A DNA stretch of 64,000 nucleotides from Streptomyces huiliensis (GCF_020037025.1 NZ_JAIQLH010000004.1:89669-153668), one strand, 5' to 3'; numbered from the stretch's first letter, positions 1 through 11,870 are shown. Numbers and translations are program-made. Notes: generated by a model from the sequence alone, not told the origin.

Positions 1-427
1 GGATGCCGGCACGGGCGTAGCAGTGGCGCTTGGCGATGCGGTCGCGTTCCGGTTTGCTGCTGGTCACCTCGGCGACCAAGGCGACGCCGTCCGGGGGCAT
101 CCAGGTCGGCGCGCCACGGAAGAGGCGTCGTTCCCGCGGGGCGAAGGTGGCGTCGGGGATGGCGTAGTTCTTCGGGCACGCCCCACCCCGGGGCATCTTC
201 AGTCCCTTGTTGCCCGAGTACTGCATGCGGACCTTCGAATGGTCGTACATCTGGGCGACGATCAGCTCGATGGCGTCCTCGTGATCGCCGTCCGGCGCCG
301 GTGACACGATGATCTCCCCCTCGATGAGCTGCGCCCGGAACCCCTCAGGAGTCTCCAGGGACAGGAAGTAGTCCAGGAGGGTCTCTTCCGACGTCATAAG
401 CCTTGGCTCTTGTGCCATGGCCGTCAT
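1..427 (-). CDS. Uma2-family (DUF820) PD-(D/E)XK nuclease-like protein, C-terminus cut by window edge
   Basis: The reverse-strand frame from an ATG at 427 runs to the window edge without a stop and gives about 142 residues. The start has GGGAGG about 6 nt upstream; a second in-frame ATG at 418 is farther from it. The protein opens with EETLLDYFLSLETPEGFR, and then ELIEG-type, IPDATF and VAEVTSSKPERDR segments follow in the order seen in Uma2/DUF820 proteins. The Asp of IPDATF and the Glu of VAEVTS match the PD-(D/E)XK catalytic positions. The family is abundant in Streptomyces and its role is mostly unknown; nuclease activity is inferred from the fold. It is divergent from clpB. Confidence 0.8.
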   Translation of the reverse strand, partial: MTAMAQEPRLMTSEETLLDYFLSLETPEGFRAQLIEGEIIVSPAPDGDHEDAIELIVAQMYDHSKVRMQYSGNKGLKMPRGGACPKNYAIPDATFAPRERRLFRGAPTWMPPDGVALVAEVTSSKPERDRIAKRHCYARAGI

Positions 428-541
428 GCTGCACCTCCCCGTGGTCGAACGCCAGCATCGCGCCCCGCCCCCGGTGGCGAGGCGTTCGTCGTACCGGTTC
501 ACTCGCAAGGGGGAGCGCCCAGGCGGGCTACCGGGGCGCGG

Positions 542-562
542 GTTGAGTGGAATAGACTCAAC
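542..562. promoter_or_regulatory. HAIR-type operator (HspR binding site) before clpB
   Basis: GTTGAGT and ACTCAAC form perfect 7-nt inverted arms separated by 7 nt. The core matches the HAIR consensus CTTGAGT-N7-ACTCAAG bound by the heat-shock repressor HspR, which is known to control clpB in Streptomyces. The left arm also resembles a -35 hexamer, so a bound repressor would block the promoter. The site lies 76 nt before the clpB start. Confidence 0.85.
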
Positions 563-637
563 TTATTGCACGTTGTGTGAAGCAGGACCCGAGCAGGACC
601 CAAGAGCGAAAGCGAACCCGAGGAGGAGCTCCCCGTC

Positions 638-3259
<2,622 letters not shown>

Positions 3260-3269
3260 CGGGTCGAAG

Positions 3270-3298
3270 CCGGGCCGTTCAAGCGTCGAACGGCCCGG
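3270..3298 (+). terminator. Hairpin after clpB
   Basis: Perfect 11-bp arms CCGGGCCGTTC and GAACGGCCCGG enclose a 7-nt loop, starting 11 nt after the clpB stop. There is no T-run, which is usual for Streptomyces terminators. Confidence 0.75.
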
Positions 3299-3405
3299 AC
3301 CGCACCTCCCGGCGCGTGGTCGGTGAGCGACGCATGCGCCAGGGGTTGCGGGGCAGGGGCTGGTGTGGGGGAGGATGGCCGCAACCGTACGAAGGGAAAT
3401 CCACG

Positions 3406-3954
3406 GTGAGCATCGACCCGTCCTCGATTCCGAACTTCGGGGGCCAGCCCGAGCCGCAGCCCGAAGAGACGGGCCCGGCCGGTCCCGTCATCCCCGACCA
3501 GGACCTGGTCAAGCAGCTCCTCGAGCAGATGGAGCTGAAGTACCTCGTGGACGACGAGGGTGACCTCGCGGCTCCGTGGGAGCAGTTCCGTACGTACTTC
3601 ATGTTCCGCGGCGAGGAGGAGCAGCAGGTCTTCTCGGTCCGGACGTTCTACGACCGGCCGCACGGCATCGACGACAAGGGCAAGCTGCTCGAGGTCATCG
3701 ACGACTGGAACCGCCGCACCCTGTGGCCGAAGGTCTACACGCACACCAACGACGACGGCACGGTCCGCCTCATCGGCGAGGCCCAGATGCTGATCGGCGT
3801 CGGGGTGTCGCTGGAGCACTTCGTGTCCAGCACGGTCAGCTGGGTCCGCGCCTCGGTCGAGTTCGACCGCTGGCTGGTGGAGCAGCTGGGCCTGGAGGAG
3901 GACCTGGAGTCCGGCGACGGCGACGGCGACGACAAGCCCGACGCCGAGGCCTGA
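3406..3954 (+). CDS. YbjN-domain protein
   Basis: This 182-residue soluble protein is acidic, with a DGDGDDKPDAEA-type tail. The GTG start is chosen because GAAGGGA sits 8 nt upstream; the open frame continues to 3316 but that part is not protein-like. The central region (FRTYFMFRGEEEQQVFSVRT, then DWNRRTLWPKVY and a late SWVRASVEFDRWL) is typical of YbjN/type III-chaperone-like folds in actinobacteria. Members are thought to act as stress-related chaperones or regulators, but no firm role is known. The link to clpB is conserved in my memory of Streptomyces gene order. It converges on the mannosyltransferase gene. Confidence 0.8.
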   Translation: MSIDPSSIPNFGGQPEPQPEETGPAGPVIPDQDLVKQLLEQMELKYLVDDEGDLAAPWEQFRTYFMFRGEEEQQVFSVRTFYDRPHGIDDKGKLLEVIDDWNRRTLWPKVYTHTNDDGTVRLIGEAQMLIGVGVSLEHFVSSTVSWVRASVEFDRWLVEQLGLEEDLESGDGDGDDKPDAEA

Positions 3955-3956
3955 TC

Positions 3957-3972
3957 CCGGGGATCCCCCGGG
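3957..3972. terminator. Small hairpin between convergent genes
   Basis: CCCGGG and CCCGGG arms flank a 4-nt spacer just after the YbjN-like stop codon and before the end of the opposing mannosyltransferase gene. It is short, so a terminator role is uncertain. Confidence 0.35.
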
Positions 3973-3979
3973 CACGCCC

Positions 3980-5188
3980 TCACATGGGCAGGCGGGCCGC
4001 CGTCACCAGGTAGGTCCCGTACACGAACGAGAGCCCGGCCAGCGCGCCGACCGTCACCACGACGGTGCGCGACCGGGCTCTCGTCATGCCCAGCGCCAGC
4101 GGGATCAGCAGCGGGAACGCGGGCAGCAGGAAGCGCGGCTTGGACGCGAAGTAGCTGGAGCCGCCGAGGGCGATCACGCACAGCACGAGGGTGTAGGCCA
4201 GCAGCGGTGCCGGCGGCCGCTCCGCCACCAGGAAGGCCAGCGCGACCAGCGCGACGACCAGCACGGCCAGGGAGCCGTAGTACGCCATCACGTCGCGCCC
4301 GGTGAACAGGTGCCGGACGAACCGGAACGCGTCGGCGCCGAAGTCGAACCGGGACCCCCACCGCCGCTGCACGGTGAAGTAGCCCAGCGGCCCGAAGCCC
4401 GAGCGGTACCCGGCCCACAGCACGTACCCGGCCCAGCCCAGCGGGGCGAGCGCCAGCCCGGTCCACAGCCGCCAGTCGGCGCGGGAGCGCGGTTCCCGGC
4501 GCAGGACGGCCAGCGCGGCGACGGCGATGGCGGCGGCGACGGCGATGGCGTTCGGCCGGGACAGCCCGGCGACCAGCGCGAGAGCCCCCGCCCAGACGTG
4601 CCGGCGGGTTACGGCGGCGTACAGCGCCCACGCGGCGAGGGCGGTCATCAGGGACTCGGTGTAGCCCATCGTCTGCACGATGGAGTGCGGCAGCAGCCCC
4701 CAGAGGAGCACCAGCCAGGTGGCCGCCCGGCGCCCGTACAGCCGCTCGCCGACGGCGTAGAGGCCCCAGGCCGCGCAGGCCGCGGCGGTCCACGAGACGA
4801 CGAGCTGCGCGGAGACGATCGAGAACGGGGTCAGCAGGGTCACCCCGTGCACCAGGCCGGGGAAGAGCGGGAAGAACGCGTAGTCGCTGTAGACGACCGA
4901 GTGGCTGGTGGGGGACGGGAGGGTGAGCCCGTAGCCGTCCTCGGCGATGGTGGCGTACCAGATCGCGTCCCAGGAGTGGCCGAGCAGGGTGCGCGGGTGG
5001 CGGCCGGTCGACCAGGCCCAGGCGGCCATCGTGGCCACGCCGGCCAGCCGGGCCGCGGCGTAGAGCGTGAGCGCGGGCAGGGCGCGGCGCAGCGCCTCGC
5101 GCACCCGTTCCCCGCGCCGGGCCAGGCCGCCGGCGGGGTCGCGGCGCGGCTCCGGGGCATGGACGGGCACGGCGGTGTCGGCGGACAC
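3980..5188 (-). CDS. Integral membrane mannosyltransferase-like protein (GT-C fold)
   Basis: The product is about 402 residues with roughly 8-10 hydrophobic segments. The first luminal stretch contains WDAIWYATIAEDGYG, a WDxxWY-type acidic motif typical of polyprenol-phosphate-mannose-dependent GT-C enzymes of the PIG-V/GPI mannosyltransferase-II type. It probably transfers mannose from a lipid donor to a protein or glycolipid outside the membrane; the acceptor cannot be read from the sequence. The GTG at 5188 is preferred because GAGGAGGT lies directly upstream; an in-frame GTG at 5206 overlaps its own Shine-Dalgarno sequence. It is divergent from the aminotransferase gene. Confidence 0.75.
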   Translation of the reverse strand: MSADTAVPVHAPEPRRDPAGGLARRGERVREALRRALPALTLYAAARLAGVATMAAWAWSTGRHPRTLLGHSWDAIWYATIAEDGYGLTLPSPTSHSVVYSDYAFFPLFPGLVHGVTLLTPFSIVSAQLVVSWTAAACAAWGLYAVGERLYGRRAATWLVLLWGLLPHSIVQTMGYTESLMTALAAWALYAAVTRRHVWAGALALVAGLSRPNAIAVAAAIAVAALAVLRREPRSRADWRLWTGLALAPLGWAGYVLWAGYRSGFGPLGYFTVQRRWGSRFDFGADAFRFVRHLFTGRDVMAYYGSLAVLVVALVALAFLVAERPPAPLLAYTLVLCVIALGGSSYFASKPRFLLPAFPLLIPLALGMTRARSRTVVVTVGALAGLSFVYGTYLVTAARLPM

Positions 5189-5518
5189 GGGACCTCCTCG
5201 GGGCACCTCCCGGGCCTGCCGGGGACGGGTGCGGCCGGGCCCCGCGGGGACGGGCCGGGCGGCGGGACCGGTCGGGGGGCCGGGGACGGCGCCGGTACGG
5301 ACGGTGCTTGGACGTGCGGCATACCGACCATGCGTCGGGGGCTTCGCGCGCGCGGTGCGTCACGCCCGTACGGGGCGCGGCTTCCACCCGGCTGGCGCAC
5401 CGGGACGGCGATGCCGGAGCGCCCGGCCGCGGCGCGCGGTACCCGGGCACGGATGGTAGCGCCCGCCTAGGGTGGTCCGCGTCACGGACAGTCCGGAGGA
5501 CGACCGGGAGGGGCGCGG
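5189..5518. other. Divergent intergenic region between mannosyltransferase and aminotransferase genes
   Basis: I see no gene here. A TAGGGT box at 5468-5473, about 45 nt before the aminotransferase start, is a plausible -10 element for it. The rest is GC-rich and I see no strong repeat. Confidence 0.5.
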
Positions 5519-6733
5519 ATGAGCGCGGAAAAGGGCCGGAACGGGACGCGGGAGCCGGCGGCGGCGCGGCTCGCGGGGCTGGGTACGTCGGTGTTCACGG
5601 AGATGACCGAGCTGGCCCGGAGCACCGGGGCGGTGAACCTGGGGCAGGGCGTGCCGGAGCTGGGCAGTCCGCGGGCGCTGCTGGAGGACGTCGCGGCGGC
5701 GGTGCTGGCCGGGGCCAACCAGTACCCGCCGGCGCACGGGACACCCGCGCTGCGCGAGGCGGTCGCCGCCCACCAGCGCCGGAGGTACGGGCTGGAGTAC
5801 GACCCCGGGGACGAGGTGCTGGTCACCACGGGCGCGACCGAGGCGCTCGCCGGGGCGCTGCTGGGGCTCTGCGACCCGGGGGACGAGGTGCTGGCCTTCG
5901 ACCCCTGCTACGACGCCTACGCGGCGGTGGCCCGGTTCGCGGGTGCGAAGCTCGTGCCCGTGCCGCTGGTCACGGAAGGGGACGCCTTCGTCCTGGACGC
6001 GGAGGCGCTGTGGGCCGCCGTCACGCCGCGGACCCGGGTGCTGGTGCTGAACACGCCGCACAATCCGACGGGCAAGGTGTTCACGGCGGCGGAGCTGGCG
6101 GCCGTCGCCGAGGTGGTCCGGGAGTACGGGCTGACGGTGGTGACGGACGAGGTGTACGAGCATCTGGTGTTCGGTGAGGGGGACGGCGGGCCCGTCCACC
6201 GGCCGATCGCCGCGCTGCCGGGCATGCGGGAGCGGACGCTGACCGTCTCGTCGGCCGGCAAGACGTTCGGGGTGACCGGCTGGAAGGTCGGCTGGGTCTG
6301 CGGTCCCGCGCCGCTGGTGGCCGCCGTGGCGGGAGTGAAGCAGTTCCTCACGTACACCTCGGGCGCGCCCTTCCAGGACGCGCTGGCCCGGGCACTGGGG
6401 GGCGTGGAGGAGTGGGCGGCGGAGCTGCGGCGGACGCTGGGGCGCAACCGCGATCTGCTGAGCGAGGGACTGATGCGCGCCGGGTTGCGCCCGTACCGGG
6501 CGGACGCCGGGTATTTCGTCCAGGCGGACATCCGCGCGTGGGGGCATGAGGACGGCGTGCGTTTCTGCCGTGAACTCCCTTTGCGCGCCGGGGTGGTGGC
6601 CATTCCGACATCCGCCTTCTTTGTGCGCCCGGGCGCCCCGTCCCATCTGGTGCGATTCTCGTTCTGCAAGCGCGAGGAGGCGGTTCTCGACGCCGTGCGG
6701 CGGCTGGAAGAGGCGGCGGCGGGCCCGCGCTGA
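5519..6733 (+). CDS. PLP-dependent class I/II aminotransferase
   Basis: This is a 404-residue fold-type I aminotransferase. NTPHNPTGKVF and TDEVYEHLVF are followed by SSAGKTFGVTGWKVGW, where the Lys of SAGK is the PLP-binding residue, and by a late LVRFSFCKREE with the carboxylate-binding Arg. The closest groups I recognise are methionine/kynurenine/aspartate aminotransferases of the YbdL and KAT type, so the substrate is open. ATG is preceded by GGGAGGGG. The kynurenine operon lies about 11 kb downstream, which makes kynurenine a possible substrate but is weak evidence. It appears to be monocistronic. Confidence 0.9.
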   Translation: MSAEKGRNGTREPAAARLAGLGTSVFTEMTELARSTGAVNLGQGVPELGSPRALLEDVAAAVLAGANQYPPAHGTPALREAVAAHQRRRYGLEYDPGDEVLVTTGATEALAGALLGLCDPGDEVLAFDPCYDAYAAVARFAGAKLVPVPLVTEGDAFVLDAEALWAAVTPRTRVLVLNTPHNPTGKVFTAAELAAVAEVVREYGLTVVTDEVYEHLVFGEGDGGPVHRPIAALPGMRERTLTVSSAGKTFGVTGWKVGWVCGPAPLVAAVAGVKQFLTYTSGAPFQDALARALGGVEEWAAELRRTLGRNRDLLSEGLMRAGLRPYRADAGYFVQADIRAWGHEDGVRFCRELPLRAGVVAIPTSAFFVRPGAPSHLVRFSFCKREEAVLDAVRRLEEAAAGPR

Positions 6734-7224
6734 CCCCGGAGCGCCCGTCTCGGAGCGCCACGTGCAGCGCGCTGACGAGCGCCGATGCGCGCCCGGCGGG
6801 CGCCGGGGCGCCCCCGCCCCGCCCCGGGGTCCCGCGCGAAAACCGGCGTCGATCCGCCGTTAAACGCGCCGGGAAACCCGCGGCAAAGGCCGTTTGATCT
6901 GGGGATTTGCAAGTGGCCCATGCTTGACCGCATATGCGCCCGGCGGTGACAACTGCCGCCGGGCGTTGTTTCGTTGAACATGTGAGCTGTCCGGCCCACG
7001 CGTGGATGGAAAATCGACGATGATGGGTAAAAATGCTGTGGGCGCCCTTGGCTTCATGATTTCCTCTCGATCAGAGCCACGTTCAGAGAAAACTCCTGGG
7101 ATTCTCGGAATCGCCTCCGCCGGATCCGGGAGCCTCCAAAGTGGGCATGAGCCGGCGCCTCGAAGACCTGGTCCTCCTCGGGTGGGCCGGCCATCCCCCC
7201 ACTGTTCGCTCGCGGAGCCGACCC
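6734..7224. other. 491-bp gap, less GC-rich, with one strong hairpin
   Basis: The stretch 6890-7130 is clearly richer in A and T than its surroundings. It holds the hairpin at 6937-6965. A 65-codon reverse frame (6860-7057) starts with ATG behind AGAGGA, but its C-terminal half is not protein-like and it ends in TAA, so I do not call it as a gene. The promoter of the DUF2617 gene should lie in the right part. Confidence 0.5.
6937..6965. terminator. Perfect hairpin, probable terminator
   Basis: CGCCCGGCGG and CCGCCGGGCG form perfect 10-bp arms around a 9-nt loop. A T-rich tail (TTGTTTCGTT) follows on the + strand. It stands about 200 nt after the aminotransferase stop. Confidence 0.7.
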
Positions 7225-7809
7225 ATGCTCACCACCCTCAAGACCAGCTACACCGACACCCGTGCGGCCGACCTGGCCTGGTGCCTGGGCCGGGAGCCGC
7301 TGCCGGCGCTGGCCGTACTGGATCTCCAACTCGACGCGGCGTACGTGCAGTTGCGGCTGCTCGGCGCCTCCCACCAGGTCCTTCTGGAGGAGGACAGCGG
7401 AAGCTGTTCGGAAACGGTCGCCTGCATACCCGGCAGCAGCACCCCGCTGCCCCTGGGCGTCGCCAAGCGCGTCGGCTGCTGGGAGTACGAATTCGCGGCG
7501 CGCGTCGAGACCTTGTCCCGATGTTCGTTCGCAGGACGGGCGCAGGAGCTGCTGGCGCTGGTCGCCGAGCACCCCCAGGGGCTCGCCGGAACGTTTCCGG
7601 GCGATCCGCACGCCTTCACCGCCCTGCTCGCCCAGCGCCGGGACGGCCAGGTCAGCTGGCGTACCTGGCACGCGTACCCGCAGGAGGGGCGGCTCGTCGT
7701 CACCCGTACCCGAGTGGGTGTGCGCGCCGACTGCGCACCGGTGGGCGCGCGGGGGGCCGCTCTGCGCCCTGGCGCGAGCCCCCTGGCGAACGGTTCGTCC
7801 CTCAACTAG
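7225..7809 (+). CDS. DUF2617 family protein
   Basis: This 194-residue soluble protein carries the sequence features of DUF2617: an early LAVLDLQLDAAYVQLRLLGA stretch, a central ETVACIPGSSTPLPLGVAKR and a late VSWRTWHAYPQEGRLVVTRT. No function is established. The ATG at 7225 has GGAG about 8 nt upstream; the longer frame back to 7141 lacks homology. It is followed after 70 nt by the spermidine-synthase-like membrane protein, an association I remember as conserved in Streptomyces. The two may work together, though the downstream gene seems to have its own promoter. Confidence 0.8.
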   Translation: MLTTLKTSYTDTRAADLAWCLGREPLPALAVLDLQLDAAYVQLRLLGASHQVLLEEDSGSCSETVACIPGSSTPLPLGVAKRVGCWEYEFAARVETLSRCSFAGRAQELLALVAEHPQGLAGTFPGDPHAFTALLAQRRDGQVSWRTWHAYPQEGRLVVTRTRVGVRADCAPVGARGAALRPGASPLANGSSLN

Positions 7810-7879
7810 CTCGTGCGACACCCGCATTGAACTCGTGTGGGTGACAAGACGTGGCGGGATCGTGACGTAGCGTTCCGGC

Positions 7880-9409
7880 ATGATCTACCGACCGGTACCC
7901 GCACGCTTGCCCGTACCGGCCGGGCTCGGCCGCCTGCTCGTGCTGATCACGGTCTTCGTCTGCGCCGCCTGCGGCCTGGTGTACGAGCTGGAACTGGTCG
8001 CCCTGGCCTCGTACCTCATCGGCGACTCCGTCACCCAGGCGTCCGTCGTGCTGTCGGTGATGGTCTTCGCCATGGGCGTGGGATCGCTGCTGGCCAAACG
8101 GCTGCGACGGCGCGCCGCGCTCGGCTTCGCGGCCGTGGAGGCGGTGCTGGCCCTGGTCGGCGGCCTGTCGGCGATGGCGCTGTACGCCTGCTTCGCCTGG
8201 TACGGCAGGGCGTGGCCCGCCCTGGTGGTGTTCTCGCTGGTCATCGGGGTGCTCATCGGGGCCGAGGTGCCCCTGCTGATGACGCTCATCCAGCGCGTCC
8301 GGCGGCAGGACGCGGGCGGCGCGGTCGCCGACCTCTTCGCCGCCGACTACGTGGGCGCCCTGGTCGGCGGGCTCGCCTTCCCGTTCCTGCTGCTGCCGAT
8401 GCTCGGCCAGCTGACCGGCGCGCTGGTGACCGGCGCGATCAACGCCGTGGCGGGCGGGGCGCTGGTGCTCTGGGTGTTCCGGGGCGACCTGAGCGCCCGC
8501 GGCCGCCGGGCCGTCGTGGCCGCCAACGCGCTGGTCCTGGCGTTGCTCGCGGTCTGCTCGGCGCTCACGGGGCCGTTCGAGCGGGCCGCCCGGCACGCGG
8601 TGTACGGCGAGGACGTGCGGGTCGCCGTCCGCACCGAACTCCAGGAACTCGTCCTGGCCGGCGGCGGCCGGGGCGGCCGCCCGCTCTCGCTCTTCCTCAA
8701 CGGGCGGCTGCGCGCCGCCGGCGAGCCCTCCCGCTACCACGAGGCTCTGGTACGGCCCGCGACGGCCGGCCCCCGCCGGCGCGTCCTGGTGCTCGGCGGC
8801 GGCGACGGCATCGCCCTGCGCGAGGTGCTGCGCCGGCCCGGCGTGGCGGCGGTGACGGTCGTCGAGCCCGACGTGGCGGTGGTGCGGCTCGCCCGCACCG
8901 ACCCCGGTCTGCGCCGCCTCAACCGGGACGCCTACGCGGACCCCCGGGTCGCCGTCGCGCACGCCGACCCGTTCACCTGGCTGCGGCGTGCCGGGGCTGC
9001 CCAGAGTCCCTACGACGCGGAGGTCTGCGACCTGCCGGGGCCGGACGGGCCCGGCGGCGCCAAGCTCTACTCGCAGGAGTTCTACGGGCTGGCCGCGCGG
9101 CGCCTGGCGCCCGGCGGGCGCCTGGTGGTGCACGCGGGGCGCGTGTCCGGGAACGCGCACGACTTCTGGACGGTGGACGCGACCCTGCGCTCGGTCGGCC
9201 TGACGACCACGGCGTACCGGGCCGGGGCGGCGGGGGAGGAGTGGGGGTTCCTGCTGGCCGCCCGGCCGGGAGGCGGAGCCCCAGGGCGGGGCGAGGGGCC
9301 GCCCGCGGGCCCGCCCGAGGCGTACGGCGCGGGCGCCCGGCCCGTCGTACGGCCGCCGGGGGCGGGGGTGCCGCCGTCGACGCTGATGCGTCCCCGGTAC
9401 GAGGAGTGA
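7880..9409 (+). CDS. Membrane-anchored spermidine synthase-like protein
   Basis: The 509-residue protein has about 6-7 hydrophobic helices in residues 13-225 (opening with [16 protein letters not shown]), then a cytoplasmic aminopropyltransferase-like Rossmann domain. That domain includes [15 protein letters not shown], the SAM-type glycine-rich loop, with VVEPDVAVV next and the motif AEVCDLPGP at the position of the catalytic Asp loop. Such SpeE-like fusions are common in actinobacteria; polyamine synthesis is not proven and methyltransferase-like chemistry is possible. TAGCGT lies 6 nt before the ATG and no Shine-Dalgarno is visible, so the mRNA is probably leaderless. The tail is proline- and glycine-rich. 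Confidence 0.85.
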   Translation: MIYRPVPARLPVPAGLGRLLVLITVFVCAACGLVYELELVALASYLIGDSVTQASVVLSVMVFAMGVGSLLAKRLRRRAALGFAAVEAVLALVGGLSAMALYACFAWYGRAWPALVVFSLVIGVLIGAEVPLLMTLIQRVRRQDAGGAVADLFAADYVGALVGGLAFPFLLLPMLGQLTGALVTGAINAVAGGALVLWVFRGDLSARGRRAVVAANALVLALLAVCSALTGPFERAARHAVYGEDVRVAVRTELQELVLAGGGRGGRPLSLFLNGRLRAAGEPSRYHEALVRPATAGPRRRVLVLGGGDGIALREVLRRPGVAAVTVVEPDVAVVRLARTDPGLRRLNRDAYADPRVAVAHADPFTWLRRAGAAQSPYDAEVCDLPGPDGPGGAKLYSQEFYGLAARRLAPGGRLVVHAGRVSGNAHDFWTVDATLRSVGLTTTAYRAGAAGEEWGFLLAARPGGGAPGRGEGPPAGPPEAYGAGARPVVRPPGAGVPPSTLMRPRYEE

Positions 9410-9424
9410 GGCGCGGGAGGGGGC

Positions 9425-10345
9425 TTACCGCTCTGGCCCCCGGACCGTCTCGCGGAAGGCTCCCGGCGTCATCCCGGCCCGCTGCCGGAAGAACTTCGAG
9501 AAGTTCGCGGCGTCCTCGAACCCCAGCCGCTCCCCGACCCGGACGACCGCCAGGTCGCTGTGGGCCAGCAGCCGCTTGGCCTCCAGCACCACCCGCCGGT
9601 CGATGAACTCCTTGGCGCCCACCCCGGCCTCGGCCAGGGTGGCGCGCGAGAGGGTGCGGGGCGCGTAGCCGAGGGCGCGCGCGTAGTCGGCGACCCGGTG
9701 GACGGCGGCGAAGTCGCGTTCCACCGCGGCGCGGAAGCGGAGGAACGCGTCCGCCGCCGCCGGGACGCGGCTGCCGACCGGCGCGGTGAGGTGCGCCAGC
9801 CGGAGGACCAGCACGGACAGCAGGTGCCGCAGGACGTCGGCGTGGACGTCGGCGGGCAGGCCCGCGCCGGTCAGGAAGTCGGCCGCGAGGTGGCGTACCG
9901 CGCAGGTCACGGCCTCGCGGTCGGTGCCGACCGGCTGCCACAGCACCGGGTGGAACGGGTCGTCGGCGAGTGCCGCGACGGGCGAGCCGGGCGGCAGGAA
10001 GTTCGGCTGGACGAGGATCACCGTGCCCTCGATCCGGGCCGCGTCCCCGAAGCTCTGCACCTGGCCGGGGCGCACCCAGAGCACCGAGCCCTCGGTCAGC
10101 CAGTAGCCGGTGAAGTCCACGGTGTGCGAGGTGGCGCCCGCGTCGACGACCACGAGCTGGTGGAAGTCCAGCCGCTGCGGCCGGGGCAGCAGCCCCTCGG
10201 GCGCCCGGGCGCGCAGCTCGGCGACGGTCATCACCTCGATGCCCTGCGGTGTGCCGGGCGGCGGCCGGTAGGTGAGCTCGACGATCCCGTCGGCCGCGCT
10301 GTCGCCACCGACGGACTCGGTGCACTCGTGTCGCTTTTTCACCAT
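9425..10345 (-). CDS. AraC-family transcriptional regulator
   Basis: This 306-residue protein has an N-terminal cupin-like sensor region and a C-terminal double helix-turn-helix of AraC type: GYAPRTLSRATLAEAGVGAK, then VGERLGFEDAANFSKFFRQR and GMTPGAFRE. ATG at 10345 is chosen as the first good start; upstream in-frame codons to 10399 are possible, and no clear Shine-Dalgarno is seen. It is divergent from the DsbA-like gene with a 99-bp spacer, so it likely regulates that gene and the NAD-binding protein behind it. The inducer is unknown. Confidence 0.88.
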   Translation of the reverse strand: MVKKRHECTESVGGDSAADGIVELTYRPPPGTPQGIEVMTVAELRARAPEGLLPRPQRLDFHQLVVVDAGATSHTVDFTGYWLTEGSVLWVRPGQVQSFGDAARIEGTVILVQPNFLPPGSPVAALADDPFHPVLWQPVGTDREAVTCAVRHLAADFLTGAGLPADVHADVLRHLLSVLVLRLAHLTAPVGSRVPAAADAFLRFRAAVERDFAAVHRVADYARALGYAPRTLSRATLAEAGVGAKEFIDRRVVLEAKRLLAHSDLAVVRVGERLGFEDAANFSKFFRQRAGMTPGAFRETVRGPER

Positions 10346-10444
10346 GACAGGGCCCGAGCGTACCTGGTTGGACACGCCCGGCCCTCGTAGCGTTGACATC
10401 AGTCACCACGGTGATTTCACAGACAACTACCCGAGGAGAACGAG

Positions 10445-11098
10445 GTGAGCGCCATGGCACGGCCCCGGCGGACCGTCACCTACGCATTCGACGCCTACTG
10501 CGGCTGGTGCTACGGCTACGGCCCCACCGTCCGCGAGTTCGCGGCCGTGAACGCCGACCGGCTCGACCTCCGGGTGCTGAGCGGCGGCCTGTTCACCGGC
10601 CCCCGGGCGCAGCCGGTGGGCGCGTACGCCTCGTACATCCCCCAGGCGGACGCCCGGATCGCCGACCTGACCGGCGCGGTCTTCGGCGCGGCGTACGCCC
10701 GCGCGGTGGCGGAGGGCACGACCGTGCTCGACTCCGCCGACGCGGCGACGGCGCTCGTCGCGCTGGCCCGGCAGGCGCCCGGGCGGACGCTCGAACTGGC
10801 GGGCGCCCTCCAGGGCGCCTGGTACCGCGACGGGCGCGGCCTGTCCGACCCGGCCACCCTCCGGTCCGTCGCCGCCGAGGCCGGCCTGGACGCGGACGAG
10901 GCCGTCGCCGCCTACGCCCGCGCCGACGTGCGCCAGGAGGCGCTGGCCGGCTTCCGCGAGGTCCGGCGGCTGGGCGTGGACAGCTTCCCCACCCTGCTGC
11001 TGCACACCGCCGACGGCGGCGTCCGGCGGCTCGGCGGCCCCACCTCCTCCGCGCAGGCGCTCACCCGTGCCCTCGACGAGCATGGAACCGGCGCGTAA
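10445..11098 (+). CDS. DsbA-family thioredoxin-fold oxidoreductase
   Basis: The 217-residue protein starts with GTG behind GAGGAG. An early CGWCYG gives the CxxC redox pair of a thioredoxin fold, and DSFPTLLL near residue 180 supplies the conserved cis-Pro. There is no signal peptide, so it acts in the cytoplasm, like FrnE/2-hydroxychromene isomerase-type DsbA proteins. It is the first gene after the divergent AraC regulator and is followed by an NAD(P)-binding protein after 34 nt, probably in one operon. Substrate unknown. Confidence 0.88.
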   Translation: MSAMARPRRTVTYAFDAYCGWCYGYGPTVREFAAVNADRLDLRVLSGGLFTGPRAQPVGAYASYIPQADARIADLTGAVFGAAYARAVAEGTTVLDSADAATALVALARQAPGRTLELAGALQGAWYRDGRGLSDPATLRSVAAEAGLDADEAVAAYARADVRQEALAGFREVRRLGVDSFPTLLLHTADGGVRRLGGPTSSAQALTRALDEHGTGA

Positions 11099-11132
11099 CC
11101 CCCACCCCCCTCAACCCCCTCAGGAGATCCCC

Positions 11133-11783
11133 ATGGCGAAGATCGCCCTCTTCGGCGCCAACGGCACCATCGGCAGCCGCGTGCTGCGCGAGGCCCTGGA
11201 CCGCGGCCACCAGGTGACGGCCGTCGTCCGCGACCCCGCCAAGCTCACCGAGCGGCACCCCAACCTCACGGTCACCACCGGTGACGTGCTCGACCCGGCC
11301 TCCGTCGCCGCCGCGGCCCAGGGCCAGGACGTCGTCGTCAGCGCGGTCGGCGGCGGCGACGGCCCGGGCCACGTCGCCACCATCAAGCCCGCCGCGGAGT
11401 CCCTGGTCGCGGGCCTGCGCACGCTCGGCGACGCGGCCCCGCGGCTGATCGCGGTCGGCGGCGCCGGCTCGCTGCGCACGCCCGACGGCAAGCGGGTCTG
11501 GGACGCGGAGGGGCTGCCCGAGTTCCTGCTCCAGATCATGCACGCCCACGGTGACGCGCTGGACTTCTACCGCACGGTCACCGACGTCCGCTGGACCAAC
11601 CTCAGCCCCGCCGGCCTCATCGAGCCCGGCGAGCGCACCGGCACCTACCGCACCGGCCTGGAGGACCTGGTCGTGGACGAGAACGGCAAGAGCCGCATCT
11701 CCGCGGAGGACTACGCCGTCGCCCTCGTCGACGAGATCGAGGAGCCGCGGCACATCGGCGAGCGCTTCACGGTCGCCGACTGA
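11133..11783 (+). CDS. NAD(P)-binding atypical SDR (NmrA/YwnB-like) protein
   Basis: This 216-residue Rossmann protein begins IALFGANGTIGSRVLREAL, where GANGTIG is the GxxGxxG dinucleotide-binding loop. It then shows VRDPAKL and a DVLDPASVAAAAQGQDVVV segment typical of atypical short-chain dehydrogenases that lack the YxxxK catalytic pair. Such proteins act as flavin/quinone reductases or redox sensors. The ATG has CAGGAG 6 nt upstream. With the DsbA-like protein and the AraC regulator it may form a redox-stress module; that is inference. Confidence 0.88.
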   Translation: MAKIALFGANGTIGSRVLREALDRGHQVTAVVRDPAKLTERHPNLTVTTGDVLDPASVAAAAQGQDVVVSAVGGGDGPGHVATIKPAAESLVAGLRTLGDAAPRLIAVGGAGSLRTPDGKRVWDAEGLPEFLLQIMHAHGDALDFYRTVTDVRWTNLSPAGLIEPGERTGTYRTGLEDLVVDENGKSRISAEDYAVALVDEIEEPRHIGERFTVAD

Positions 11784-11870
11784 CCCCACGAAGCCGCACC
11801 CACCGGAAAGTTCGATCGGATTCGACCGGGGAGTCCCTGGTGAAGGAACCGGTGGGTAGGCTCGCTTGCC

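Noticed and set aside
4310..5470. + strand frame over the mannosyltransferase
   Set aside because: Gly/Arg/Pro-rich composition without hydrophobic segments or motifs; the reverse frame has the GT-C pattern.
6860..7057. 65-codon reverse frame with an AGAGGA ribosome site
   Set aside because: The sequence includes the strong hairpin, ends in TAA, has no recognisable protein pattern in its second half and shows no gene-like context.
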